From positions 355,800 through 419,799 of the forward strand of contig NZ_JBNFZM010000004.1 in NCBI RefSeq assembly GCF_051195235.1: 64,000 nt of DNA. The letters are read 5' to 3'. This document shows, piece after piece, positions 32,886-41,805 of this stretch. Positions within the stretch are counted from its first letter, which is position 1. Each line of letters opens with the position of its first letter. The DNA comes from Tateyamaria sp947503385 (GTDB taxonomy: Bacteria > Pseudomonadota > Alphaproteobacteria > Rhodobacterales > Rhodobacteraceae). Under the pieces are notes generated by a model. That model was not told the DNA's origin. It saw only the letters and a list, made by a program, of their open reading frames with translations, and did no database searches. The position numbers and the translations under genes were made by a program.

Positions 32886-33764
32886 ATGACAGACGCACAT
32901 CAGACATTGCTGGACCTGCTGGCCGTTGAACGGCTCGAGGTGGACCTGTTTCGCGGCACCGGGCAGGGGGGCGAGACATCGACCCGTATTTTTGGCGGGC
33001 AGGTGATCGGTCAGGCGCTGGCCGCCGCCTATCGCACGGTCGAAGACCGGCTATGCCATTCGCTGCACGCCTATTTCATCCGCCCCGGCGATCCCGAAGT
33101 GCCGGTGGTCTATCAGGTGGACCGCGCGCGTGACGGGGGCAGTTTCACAACACGGCGCGTTGTGGCGATCCAGCACGGGCGGCAAATTCTGAACATGTCC
33201 GCATCGTTCCACGTGCAGGAAAGCGGCTGGGCGCATCAGCATCCCATGCCCGAGGTCGAGGGACCGGATGGGTTGGCGGACCGGGGCACACTACGGGCCG
33301 CCGTGGTGGAGCATATTCCCGAAAAGTATCACGAAGAATTCCTGCGTCCGCGCCCCATCGACATTCGCGAAGTGGCGCCCCGCGATTTCTTTACACCGCC
33401 GCCAGCGGATGATGTGTCACATCTTTGGTTTCGCATGGCCGCAGCACAGGGCATCGCCCCTGAATTGCAGCATTGCCTGCTGGCCTATGCGTCTGATCTG
33501 AACCTGCTGGGGACTGCGCTGCGCCCGCATGGGCAGACCTGGTTCACCGGCAAAGTCATGGCGGCCAGCCTTGATCACGCGATGTGGTTCCATGCGCCTG
33601 CCGCGTTCAGCGACTGGCATCTGTACACCATGGACAGCCCATGGGCCGGCAACGGACGCGGGTTTAATCGTGGCAAGATTTACGACCGAGACGGGCGGCT
33701 GATTGCGTCCGTCGCCCAAGAGGGTCTGATGCGTCCGGCGGAGCCACGCGGGCAGGGTGCCTAG
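32886..33764 (+). CDS. tesB: acyl-CoA thioesterase II
   Basis: A 292-aa double hot-dog protein. ERLEVDLFRGTGQGGETSTR then IFGGQVIGQALAAAYRTV (about 15-50), LHAYFIRPGDPEVPVVYQVD, GGSFTTRRVVAIQHG and LDHAMWFHAPAAFSDWHLYT with Asp/Ser/His of the active site are typical of TesB. It hydrolyses acyl-CoAs to free acids. It follows the serine hydrolase closely and overlaps the convergent SDR stop by 4 bases. Confidence 0.93.
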   Translation: MTDAHQTLLDLLAVERLEVDLFRGTGQGGETSTRIFGGQVIGQALAAAYRTVEDRLCHSLHAYFIRPGDPEVPVVYQVDRARDGGSFTTRRVVAIQHGRQILNMSASFHVQESGWAHQHPMPEVEGPDGLADRGTLRAAVVEHIPEKYHEEFLRPRPIDIREVAPRDFFTPPPADDVSHLWFRMAAAQGIAPELQHCLLAYASDLNLLGTALRPHGQTWFTGKVMAASLDHAMWFHAPAAFSDWHLYTMDSPWAGNGRGFNRGKIYDRDGRLIASVAQEGLMRPAEPRGQGA

Positions 33765-34525
33765 TCGTGATATCCGCGGTTCAGTTTGCGCATCCCACCC
33801 AGCCATCTTTCGTAATCATTGGCCTTTAGAGCCATGTAATCACGCACTTTTTCGTGCGGCAGAATCAAGAAAACGCCGTCCTTGATGCCTTGGATGGCGG
33901 CTTCGGCCACCTCCTCGGGCTCAAGGATACCATCAGCGGCAGCTGCGTGGTCCTCGTGACCTTTGATCATCGGGGTGCGCACGCCTTGGGGGCACAGGCA
34001 GGACACGCCGATCCCGTCATCGCCATGGGTCATCGCCAACCATTCCGCCAATCCCACAGCGGCGTGTTTGGTCACACCGTAGGGTGCCGAGCCGATCTGA
34101 TTCAGCACCCCCGCAGCGGACGCCGTGTTGAGCAGATGACCGCCGCCACGTTCGATCATGCCGGGGATAAGGCGGCGCGCGGCCCAGACATGGGACATGA
34201 CATTGATGCGCCACATGCGGTCCCATGTGTCATCGGGCAACGCAACACCGCCTGACGTCAGAACGCCCGCGTTTGAACAGAACAGGTCAATGGGTCCCAG
34301 CTGCGCCTCGACTGTGTCGATGGCGCGTGTCAGATCAGCCTCGTCGCCGACATCAACTTTAACGGCTAGGCCGTTGATTCGGTGTGCGACTTGCTGTGCC
34401 TTTGTGTCGTCGACATCAAGGCAGGCGACGGATTTGGCGCCATGGTGATGGGCCGCGCGCGCCAAAGCTGCGCCGATGCCTTGTGCCGCGCCGGTTATTG
34501 CGACGGTCTTGCCTGATACATCCAT
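33761..34525 (-). CDS. SDR family NAD(P)-dependent oxidoreductase
   Basis: A 254-aa short-chain dehydrogenase: VAITGAAQGIGAALARAAHH (TGxxxGxG near 12), CSNAGVLTSGGVAL, GGHLLNTASAAGVLNQIGSAPYG with the Ser, and APYGVTKHAAVGL with the Tyr-x-x-x-Lys. Start ATG 34525; the longer frame to 34600 carries a Cys/Pro-rich extension with no support. Substrate unknown; C-terminal EDHAAAADGILEPEEVAEAA matches SDRs of the classical type. It is divergent from the gene at 34750 with about 220 bases between. Confidence 0.88.
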   Translation of the reverse strand: MDVSGKTVAITGAAQGIGAALARAAHHHGAKSVACLDVDDTKAQQVAHRINGLAVKVDVGDEADLTRAIDTVEAQLGPIDLFCSNAGVLTSGGVALPDDTWDRMWRINVMSHVWAARRLIPGMIERGGGHLLNTASAAGVLNQIGSAPYGVTKHAAVGLAEWLAMTHGDDGIGVSCLCPQGVRTPMIKGHEDHAAAADGILEPEEVAEAAIQGIKDGVFLILPHEKVRDYMALKANDYERWLGGMRKLNRGYHD

Positions 34526-34749
34526 GCTGCGCGCGCTCCTCTGGTCTACGCAGCATGGCGCTGGTGTCCGGTGGGGGCAATGATTCCACTGTACGGACAT
34601 GGCCGGAGAATCTATCGAGATTTCTTATAATCCACATTATGTAATATTTTATACAGTGCGCCGCACAAAGCAGGTGCATCGTAGAAACCCATTGCAATTC
34701 CGGCTGGCGCTCCCATTTGTTACGATATTCGTACAATAAGGAGCCGAAC

Positions 34750-35334
34750 ATGAACCGACCAACAGGATTGATCGCAATTGCCTTGGCATTGGGACTGGCA
34801 CAGATCACATGGGCCAATGAGCTCACCAATCTACCGCAACCCCCTGAGCTTGCAACGCAAAGCACATATCTCACCAACGAAGAAGTGCTGTTCCTGCCAA
34901 CAGATACCGGGACCGCATGGGCGTTCTTTCGCGCAAAACCGATCACAGACTATCTGGAACCGACGGACCGAATCCCAGCCATTGAATCCGTTGAAGTGCT
35001 CAAGGAGCCTTGGGGGGAACCCGGCAGCGTCCGGCGTGTGTCCCTGGACGGTGGTGGCGCGGTATTAGAGCGTGTTCTGACCAGCACAGATACGGAATTC
35101 ACCTATCGAATCTGGGACGTACAGACCGGTTCTGGTCGCTTTATCAATCACATATACGGCGAGTTTCATGTCAGGCCAGTAAACGACGGCGCCGAGATCG
35201 TCTGGCGCTACAATATCGCGCCCAATGCCTTCTTTGCCCGGCCATTCATCCGACGGTTCCTGAACAACGATTTCGAACCGTTCATGGAAGGTGGACTGGC
35301 CGGTCTGGACGCCGCGTTTCAAGCGCAACAGTGA
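34750..35334 (+). CDS. secreted SRPBCC-like protein
   Basis: A 194-aa protein with a signal peptide (MNRPTGLIAIALALGLAQIT plus WANE). The mature part is strand-rich with EPWGEPGSVRRVSLDGGGAV, TEFTYRIWDVQTGSGRFINH and AEIVWRYNIAPNAF, the pattern of polyketide-cyclase/START-like (SRPBCC) ligand-binding folds. TAAGGAGCCGAAC precedes the ATG; the longer frame from 34717 is not needed. Its stop abuts the phoB stop (35334/35335). Ligand unknown. Confidence 0.65.
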   Translation: MNRPTGLIAIALALGLAQITWANELTNLPQPPELATQSTYLTNEEVLFLPTDTGTAWAFFRAKPITDYLEPTDRIPAIESVEVLKEPWGEPGSVRRVSLDGGGAVLERVLTSTDTEFTYRIWDVQTGSGRFINHIYGEFHVRPVNDGAEIVWRYNIAPNAFFARPFIRRFLNNDFEPFMEGGLAGLDAAFQAQQ

Positions 35335-36024
35335 TCAGCCCAACGCGTACCCTGCCCCACGCACTGTCCGCACCGGATCGCCACCACCGAATTGCGTCAA
35401 CGCCTTGCGCAGCCGTCCAATATGCACGTCAACGGTCCGCGTATCGACATAAATATCGCGGCCCCAGACACGATCCAAAAGCTGTTCGCGGCTCCAGACC
35501 CGGCCCGGTTTTTCCATGAATGTGCTCAGCAGTCGAAACTCTGTCGGGCCCAGTTTGAGGATGTCCGGTCCGCGCGTGACCTTGTGGCTTTCGGCATCAA
35601 GGACAATATCGTCAAACTCCAGCCGCTGTCCGACCGTCGATGGGCGCACGCGCCGCAGTTGCGACCGCACGCGCGCCATCAATTCGATAACAGAGTATGG
35701 TTTGACCACGTAATCATCCGCGCCGGTTTCCAGCCCGCGCACTTTGTCGACTTCTTCGGAGCGCGCGGAAAGCATGATGACGGGGATATTGCGCGTCTCG
35801 GGCCGTATTTTCAGCCTGCGGCACACTTCGATCCCGCTCAGATGCGGCATCATCCAATCAAGGACAATGATGTCCGGCAGATCCTCATCCACCAGCAACA
35901 ACGCTTCTTCACCGTTTTGCGCACGGCTGACGGCGAACCCTTCGGCTTCGAGATTGTAGGCCAGCACTTCGCGTTGTGCGGGCTCGTCTTCGACAACCAG
36001 AACACGGGGCTGATCGGCGGACAT
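35335..36024 (-). CDS. phoB: phosphate regulon response regulator PhoB
   Basis: A 229-aa OmpR-type regulator. The receiver domain (1-120) has VVEDEPAQRE, the phospho-Asp at about 56 in IIVLDWMMP and the switch Lys in VVKPYS; the winged helix (about 130-229) ends KVTRGPDILKLGPTEFRLLS to VDTRTVDVHIGRLRKAL. PhoB activates the Pho regulon under phosphate limitation. It is the last gene of the pst operon, 5 bases after phoU. Confidence 0.95.
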   Translation of the reverse strand: MSADQPRVLVVEDEPAQREVLAYNLEAEGFAVSRAQNGEEALLLVDEDLPDIIVLDWMMPHLSGIEVCRRLKIRPETRNIPVIMLSARSEEVDKVRGLETGADDYVVKPYSVIELMARVRSQLRRVRPSTVGQRLEFDDIVLDAESHKVTRGPDILKLGPTEFRLLSTFMEKPGRVWSREQLLDRVWGRDIYVDTRTVDVHIGRLRKALTQFGGGDPVRTVRGAGYALG

Positions 36025-36029
36025 TGCAT

Positions 36030-36743
36030 CTACTCCGGCGTGATGTTGGTAACGGAGGTTTTGTCCGCCTTTTGGCGGCTTTCATCCGGAATGGACCCGG
36101 TCACCAGGTAGACAACCTGTTCTGCGATGGACGTCACATGATCGCCCATCCGTTCGATGTTTTTTGCGATGAAATGCAAATGCATACAGGCGGTGATGTT
36201 GCGCGGGTCTTCCATCATAAAGGTCAGGAATTCGCGGAAAAGCGCATTGTACATCTGATCGACCTCTTCGTCCCGGTCAATCACGTCCTGCGCCAGTTCG
36301 GCGTCACGAGCGATATAGGCATCCAGCGCGTCCTTGAGCATCCGCTCGACCTCGCGGGCCATGCGGCGCAGCGCACCGGCACTGTCGTTTACAGGTGCCA
36401 TCTGGGCCAGAACGGATGTCCGCTTGCCCATATTTTTTGCATAGTCTCCAATGCGTTCGAGGTTGGCGCTCACCTTCATGATGGACAGCACCAAACGCAG
36501 GTCGATCGCCGTGGGGGCACGCAGCGCAATGACGCGCGCGGCCTCTTCGTTGATCTGCTCTTCGAGCGCGTCAATGGTCTTGTCGGCGCGCCGCACAGCT
36601 TCGGCGCGTTCCTCGTCACGGGTCTCGAGGCTGATTGCAGCCTCCATGATCGCGTTTTCGACGAGGCCGCCCATTTTCATAATCTGTGCCTGAATGGCCT
36701 CAAGGTCCCGATCAAAGGCCGAGGCGATGTGTTGGTCTTGCAT
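36030..36743 (-). CDS. phoU: phosphate signalling protein PhoU
   Basis: A 237-aa protein of six predicted helices in two PhoU repeats: IASAFDRDLEAIQAQIMKMG, LRLVLSIMKVSANLERIGDY (repeat 1, E-R-I-G-D-Y) and MHLHFIAKNIERMGDHVTSI (repeat 2, E-R-M-G-D-H), which bind metal clusters. It modulates PhoR/PstSCAB signalling. It lies 11 bases after pstB and 5 before phoB. Confidence 0.95.
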   Translation of the reverse strand: MQDQHIASAFDRDLEAIQAQIMKMGGLVENAIMEAAISLETRDEERAEAVRRADKTIDALEEQINEEAARVIALRAPTAIDLRLVLSIMKVSANLERIGDYAKNMGKRTSVLAQMAPVNDSAGALRRMAREVERMLKDALDAYIARDAELAQDVIDRDEEVDQMYNALFREFLTFMMEDPRNITACMHLHFIAKNIERMGDHVTSIAEQVVYLVTGSIPDESRQKADKTSVTNITPE

Positions 36744-36754
36744 GTCTCTGCCCC

Positions 36755-37552
36755 CTACCCGATCCGGCCCGTGATGTAGCTTTCGGTGCGCGGGTCCACC
36801 GGGTTGGTAAAGATTTGTCCGGTCTCGCCATATTCAACGAGGTTACCGAGGTGGAAGAACGCGGTTTTCTGACTGACACGCGCGGCTTGCTGCATGGAAT
36901 GCGTGACGATCACAACCGAGTAGTTCTGTTTCAACTCGTCAATCAACTCTTCGACCTGCGCCGTGGCAATAGGATCAAGCGCCGAACAGGGTTCGTCCAT
37001 CAACAACACTTCGGGTTCGGTCGCGACGGCACGCGCAATGCAGAGGCGCTGCTGCTGACCACCAGAAAGCCCCGTGCCGGGGGCATCAAGCCGGTCTTTC
37101 ACCTCGTCCCAGATGGCACCGCGCCGCAATGCGTTTTCAACGATCTGGTCAAGGTCGGCCTTGTTCCTGGCCAGACCGTGGATCTTGGGGCCGTAGGCCA
37201 CGTTATCGTAGATCGACTTGGGGAACGGGTTGGGTTTCTGAAACACCATGCCGACCTTGGCGCGCAGCTGCACCGGATCAATGCGCTTGTCATAGATGTC
37301 TTCACCGTCGATCAGGATGTCCCCCTCGACCCGGCAAATGTCAATTGTGTCGTTCATCCTGTTGAGACAACGCAGAAAAGTTGACTTACCACAGCCTGAC
37401 GGGCCAATGAATGCGGTCACGGTTTTGTCCGCGATGTCCACATCCACATCCTTGATGGCGTGGTTGTCGCCGTAATAGACCTGCACCTTGCGCGCAGCGA
37501 TCTTGGTTTCGCTCGACTCCACGTCTCTCTCCACAATTCTCATGTCGTTCAT
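36755..37552 (-). CDS. pstB: phosphate ABC transporter ATP-binding protein PstB
   Basis: A 265-aa ABC ATPase: Walker A GPSGCGKST, signature LSGGQQQRL, Walker B VLLMDEPCSALDP and the switch His VTHSMQQA. It energises PstSCA import. The ATG at 37552, with AGGGGCAAGCCC upstream, is preferred over a start at 37579 that overlaps pstA by more; both are possible. The end MSR-like TGRIG is normal. Confidence 0.96.
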   Translation of the reverse strand: MNDMRIVERDVESSETKIAARKVQVYYGDNHAIKDVDVDIADKTVTAFIGPSGCGKSTFLRCLNRMNDTIDICRVEGDILIDGEDIYDKRIDPVQLRAKVGMVFQKPNPFPKSIYDNVAYGPKIHGLARNKADLDQIVENALRRGAIWDEVKDRLDAPGTGLSGGQQQRLCIARAVATEPEVLLMDEPCSALDPIATAQVEELIDELKQNYSVVIVTHSMQQAARVSQKTAFFHLGNLVEYGETGQIFTNPVDPRTESYITGRIG

Positions 37553-37562
37553 GGGCTTGCCC

Positions 37563-38897
37563 CTACCAGCGGCGTTCAAAGCGGCGCCGCAGGATCACGG
37601 CAATGGTATTCATCGTTATCAGGAACAGCAGCAGGATGATGATGCCACCCCACGCCTTTTCGGTAAACACGGCGTCGGAACGGGCCGCCCAGTTGTAGAT
37701 TTGCGCAGGCACAGCCGAGTTTGGTTCCAGAAACCCGTCAATCAGCGCCTCCGGATAGCGCGCGACAAACCCCACCATGCCGATCAGCAAGAGCGGCGCG
37801 GTTTCACCCAGAGCCTGCGCCAGACCGATGATTGTACCCGTCAGAATGCCGGGCGCGGCGAGCGGCAGCACGTGGTGAAACACCGCCTGCATTTTCGAGG
37901 CCCCGACACCAAGGGCCGCATCGCGGATCGACGGCGGCACCGCCTTCAATGACGCGCGGGTCGAGATAATGATCGTCGGAAGCGTCATCAGGGTCAGCAC
38001 AAGCCCGCCCACCAGCGGCGCTGATTGCGGCAGGTGCGCAAATTGGATGAAGACGGCAAGGCCCAGAATACCAAACACAATCGACGGCACCGCGGCGAGG
38101 TTCGAGATGTTGACCTCAATCAGGTCCGTGAACCGGTTTTTGGGTGCGAATTCCTCAAGGTAGATGGACGCGGCAACGCCGATAGGCAGCGCCAGCACCA
38201 GCACCACAAGCATCATAAAGAACGACCCCAGCACTGATGCACCAATCCCGGCCCCGCCGGGGTTGTCGACGCCTGTGTCCACCCCTGTGATAAAGGTCCA
38301 GTTGAACACCTGTTTCACGATCCCTGCATCGCGCATAGCGTCGATCAGGTCAAAATCCTCGGGCATAAAGAAACGGTTGCCCTCGACCAGATCACCGCGC
38401 GTGAACGTGCCTTTGAGGTAGCGGTCCACGCGGCTGGAGGCAGCAACCTCGAAGCCGATGGGCTGGCCCAACTGGTCTTCGTTGTCGCGGTAATAGGCGC
38501 GCAGCTGACCGCCAACCTTGCCCAAAAGACGGTCGACAGCGGCCTTGTCAAATTCAATGTCAACGCCGCGTTCCTTCATTTCCGCAGACAGACCGTCGAT
38601 GAAATAGCCGGTATATATGCCCGTCTTGAGCATGGCCGCCTCGGCCTCGTCATATTGCTCTTGCGTCATGGTAAACGGAATTTCGACCACCGCCTGTCGG
38701 AAGGCAGGGATGCCAGCCGTCAGGATGGCGGTCAGCAGGGCAATCAGGAAAAAGAGGCCCGTGCCGATTGCGGCAATGCCGTAGTAGCGGAACCGCCGTT
38801 CGGAGGCATTGCGTTTCTTGGTACGCGCATCCTCGGTCATCAGGGATTTCGTGGGCTGCGGCGCGGCGCCGGAGGTGTCCATGGCTGCATCAGACAT
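37563..38897 (-). CDS. pstA: phosphate ABC transporter permease PstA
   Basis: A 444-aa permease, longer than the ~290 of E. coli because of a ~180-residue N-terminal extension that contains a transmembrane helix (YYGIAAIGTGLFFLIALLTA) and a soluble insert. The permease core (about 215-444) has FAPKNRFTDLIEVNISNLAA, ALGVGASKMQAVFHHVLPLA (EAA loop) and APLLLIGMVGFVARYPEALI. It overlaps the pstC stop and pstB closely, as in the usual operon. Confidence 0.93.
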   Translation of the reverse strand: MSDAAMDTSGAAPQPTKSLMTEDARTKKRNASERRFRYYGIAAIGTGLFFLIALLTAILTAGIPAFRQAVVEIPFTMTQEQYDEAEAAMLKTGIYTGYFIDGLSAEMKERGVDIEFDKAAVDRLLGKVGGQLRAYYRDNEDQLGQPIGFEVAASSRVDRYLKGTFTRGDLVEGNRFFMPEDFDLIDAMRDAGIVKQVFNWTFITGVDTGVDNPGGAGIGASVLGSFFMMLVVLVLALPIGVAASIYLEEFAPKNRFTDLIEVNISNLAAVPSIVFGILGLAVFIQFAHLPQSAPLVGGLVLTLMTLPTIIISTRASLKAVPPSIRDAALGVGASKMQAVFHHVLPLAAPGILTGTIIGLAQALGETAPLLLIGMVGFVARYPEALIDGFLEPNSAVPAQIYNWAARSDAVFTEKAWGGIIILLLFLITMNTIAVILRRRFERRW

Positions 38898-40372
38898 CAG
38901 TCATATTGCTCCCTGTATTTGCGCACGATGTAGAGGGCGAAGACATTGAGGCAGAGTGTCATTAGGAACAGCGTCATGCCCAAGGCAAACGCCACAAGCG
39001 CCTCGGGCGAGGCAAAGTCGCTGTCACCGGTCAACTGGCTCACGATTTTGGCGGTAACGGTGGTCATCGCCTCGAACGGGTTAAGCGACAGGCGCGCGGC
39101 GGCCCCTGCCCCCAGCACCACGATCATGGTCTCGCCGATGGCGCGGGACGCGGCCAGCAGGATGGCCCCTACGATGCCCGGCAAGGCTGCGGGCAGCACA
39201 ACCTGCTTGATCGTTTCGGATTTGGTGGCACCCAGACCGTATGATCCGTCGCGCATTGCTTGCGGTACGGCGTTGATAATGTCGTCGCTGAGAGAACTGA
39301 CAAAGGGGATCAACATAATGCCCATGGCGATGCCCGCTGTCAGAACGGCGCGCTGGCCTTGCATCCAGCCCAGACCAGTGCTGTCGCCAAACACGCTCAG
39401 CAAAAGCGGGCCAATGGTGAGCAGGGCAAAGAGGCCGTAAACAATCGTGGGGATGCCCGCGAGGATTTCCAGCAGCGGCTTGGCGATGCCACGCACGCGC
39501 GGTGTGGCGTATTCCGACAGATAGATCGCTGCGAACAGCCCCACGGGGACAGCAACCAGCAGCGCCACGAGCGAGATATAGAACGTGCCCCACAGCAGCG
39601 GAATAATCCCAAGGCTTGATGCGCCGCCACGCCCCGAAAAGCTCGGCGCCCATTCGAGCAAGGTAAAAAAGTCGGATGCGGGATAAAGGCGGAAAAACTC
39701 TACCGTATTAAAGACCAACGACAAAACGATGCCGATAGTGGTCAGAATCGCGACCGAGGCCGCAGCGATCAGCAGGGCCAGCACGCCCTGCTCCACCACA
39801 TTGCGCGCACGGAAGGTTCCGCTGCTTTGCATGACACCCCATGCCCCGCCTGCAATCGCAACAGCGATGGCAGCAATGGTCATCAGCACGTTCGACCGTT
39901 CAATCATGCTGCGATAGGCCTGTGCTGCGTTCAACACAGGCTGGGTGATGTTGCTGGTGACGACCTGCCCCGCCTCTTTGAGCGTGGCTGTCATGTCTTC
40001 GGCATTTGCGCCCGGATCGCGCGCCAGATCATCGTCGAGCACACCGGCCCGCACGGCGTTGCCAATCCCGTCCGCCGTGCGGCGCACCTCGGACATCAGC
40101 AGGCCGCGCGATGATCCTTCGCGGATTTCGCTGTCGGGGATCATTTGCGAGACACGGTTGTCAACAAAGAGCGGTTGCGCCAGCAACCACACAAGGACAA
40201 CACCCGCCGCAGGCACGATCGCTTTCAAAAACGCGTTGGCCCCGTAATAGACCGGCAAGGAATGCAGCGCACGCCCGTCATGGCCCACACTCGCCAGCGC
40301 CCGCCTGCGTCCGACAACGTATCCCACGGCCGAAATGGCCAGAACGATCAGCAACAGCCATAAGATCGGCAT
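38897..40372 (-). CDS. pstC: phosphate ABC transporter permease PstC
   Basis: A 491-aa permease with a long N-terminal extension including two hydrophobic segments (MPILWLLLIVLAISAVGYVV, and near 48-70 FLKAIVPAAGVVLVWLLAQP). The core (about 250-491) shows SLGIIPLLWGTFYISLVALL, ATPRVRGIAKPLLEILAGIP, GLGATKSETIKQVVLPAALP (EAA loop) and ASRAIGETMIVVLGAG. E. coli PstC is about 320 aa; the extended form is common in alphaproteobacteria. Confidence 0.93.
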   Translation of the reverse strand: MPILWLLLIVLAISAVGYVVGRRRALASVGHDGRALHSLPVYYGANAFLKAIVPAAGVVLVWLLAQPLFVDNRVSQMIPDSEIREGSSRGLLMSEVRRTADGIGNAVRAGVLDDDLARDPGANAEDMTATLKEAGQVVTSNITQPVLNAAQAYRSMIERSNVLMTIAAIAVAIAGGAWGVMQSSGTFRARNVVEQGVLALLIAAASVAILTTIGIVLSLVFNTVEFFRLYPASDFFTLLEWAPSFSGRGGASSLGIIPLLWGTFYISLVALLVAVPVGLFAAIYLSEYATPRVRGIAKPLLEILAGIPTIVYGLFALLTIGPLLLSVFGDSTGLGWMQGQRAVLTAGIAMGIMLIPFVSSLSDDIINAVPQAMRDGSYGLGATKSETIKQVVLPAALPGIVGAILLAASRAIGETMIVVLGAGAAARLSLNPFEAMTTVTAKIVSQLTGDSDFASPEALVAFALGMTLFLMTLCLNVFALYIVRKYREQYD

Positions 40373-40420
40373 ATTTCCCCCAAGGTCTCTCGACGCGCCT
40401 CTGCGTGCGGGTCGGAACGT

Positions 40421-40453
40421 AAAACCGGGCGACCCTTTGATGTGCCGCCCAGT
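40421..40453 (-). terminator. attenuating hairpin between pstS and pstC
   Basis: On the minus strand ACTGGGCGGC (40453-40444) pairs with GTCGCCCGGT (40433-40424) including two G-U pairs, followed by TTTT. It lies in the 108-base pstS-pstC gap. A partial terminator here would let PstS be made in excess over the membrane parts, a usual arrangement for binding proteins. Confidence 0.55.
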
Positions 40454-40480
40454 TTCGTATCATCGTTTCATGGGAAGGGC

Positions 40481-41521
40481 TTAGCTGCCGCCGCCCATGA
40501 CCTTTTCGTCAGCAACAGCCGCCTGTGTCACGGCCAGTTCGGGGTCGGACACCAGACCATACGCGGCCAAAGGACCGTCGGGACCGGCCAGTTCATCTGC
40601 AACGAAGAACTGTGCAAATTCCTTGAGGCCCGGGATCACGCCGATATGCGCCTTCTTCACATAGAAGTAGAGCGGACGGGACACCGGGTATTCGCCGGTC
40701 GAGATGGTTTCGGTGGACGGTGTCACACCCGCCATTGTCGCCACTTTGAGCTTGTCGGTGTTGTTCTCATAGAACGCGAGGCCGAACACGCCGATGGCGT
40801 TTGCGTTGGCGTCGATGGAGGCCAGCGTTTCGGTATAGTCGCCGTCGATGTCAACCGAACGGCCATCCGTGCGCACTTCGAGACAGGCGTCTTCGGCGTC
40901 GTCCTCGGACATGCCCGCTTCGATCATCGCGGCCATGGCACCGGTTTCTTCGCAGCCGACGGCAACGACTTTTTCCTCGAACACTTCACGTGTGCCGTGC
41001 TTGGTGCCGGGGATAAAGGCGAGGATTTCCGCGTCAGGCAGGTCGGCATTGAAGTCGGACCATTTGGTGTGCGGGTTGTCCACCAGCGCGCCGTCCACCA
41101 TCACCTTGGGGGCCAGAGCGTTGAAAATGTCAGATTGCGTAAATGCGGTATAGGCGGGGCCGTCGATCTGGCTGGCAAACACGATGCCGTCATACCCGAT
41201 GCGCACTTCGATGATGTCGGTCACGCCGTTTTCGGCACATGCCTTGATCTCTTTGTCGCGGATGGCGCGAGACGCGTTTGCGATGTCCGTGTGTTCGGTG
41301 CCCACACCCTGGCAAAAGCGCTTGAGACCCGCCGAAGAGCCGCCCGATTCCACAACCGGTGTCGGGAAGTCGGTGTTTTCGCCAAAGGCTTCGGCCACAA
41401 TCGATGCGTAGGGCAGAACGGTGGACGAACCTGCGACCTGAACCTGGTCACGCGCCACAGCGGATGTGGCAGCCATTGCTGTCAGTGCCAACGCCGATGT
41501 GGTGAGTTTCACAAAGGACAT
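40481..41521 (-). CDS. pstS: phosphate-binding protein PstS
   Basis: A 346-aa periplasmic binding protein with a signal peptide (MSFVKLTTSALALTAMAATS AVA). The mature start DQVQVAGSSTVLPYASIVAE, ESGGSSAGLKRFCQGVGTEH (phosphate-binding loop), DIANASRAI and SRPLYFYVKKAHIG mark PstS of the extended class. ATG 41521 is preferred over 41575 because the signal peptide starts there. A Pho box lies about 85 bases upstream of the start. Confidence 0.94.
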   Translation of the reverse strand: MSFVKLTTSALALTAMAATSAVARDQVQVAGSSTVLPYASIVAEAFGENTDFPTPVVESGGSSAGLKRFCQGVGTEHTDIANASRAIRDKEIKACAENGVTDIIEVRIGYDGIVFASQIDGPAYTAFTQSDIFNALAPKVMVDGALVDNPHTKWSDFNADLPDAEILAFIPGTKHGTREVFEEKVVAVGCEETGAMAAMIEAGMSEDDAEDACLEVRTDGRSVDIDGDYTETLASIDANANAIGVFGLAFYENNTDKLKVATMAGVTPSTETISTGEYPVSRPLYFYVKKAHIGVIPGLKEFAQFFVADELAGPDGPLAAYGLVSDPELAVTQAAVADEKVMGGGS

Positions 41522-41602
41522 GAATGTCTCCTGTACGATTTTTAAGTGATCCCCCCCATGAGGATCTTGATGCACCGTCTAGGCGACGCACGCTGAGCTT
41601 TT

Positions 41603-41631
41603 GTGACAGGTTTGTAACAGCTGTATGACAA
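41603..41631 (-). promoter_or_regulatory. Pho box of three 11-bp direct repeats upstream of pstS
   Basis: On the minus strand TTGTCAT (41631-41625), CTGTTAC (41620-41614) and CTGTCAC (41609-41603) recur at exact 11-bp intervals. Two such repeats make a PhoB site; three allow extended PhoB binding. It sits 82 bases before the pstS ATG and fits induction under phosphate limitation by the PhoR-PhoB pair of this same locus. Confidence 0.8.
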
Positions 41632-41805
41632 TGGGCTGGCGTGGTTCAGATCATGGAAAAGGTCAGAGATTTGTCCGGTAAGTCATTGAAATGAATTCGC
41701 TCCCCTTATTCGGGCTTGCTGGCGTCCGTGCGCAAAACGCGGCCCCCTTCCCGCTCCAAGGCCACAAAACCATGACAATCGAAGAATCAATTGGGCGGTT
41801 TGGAC

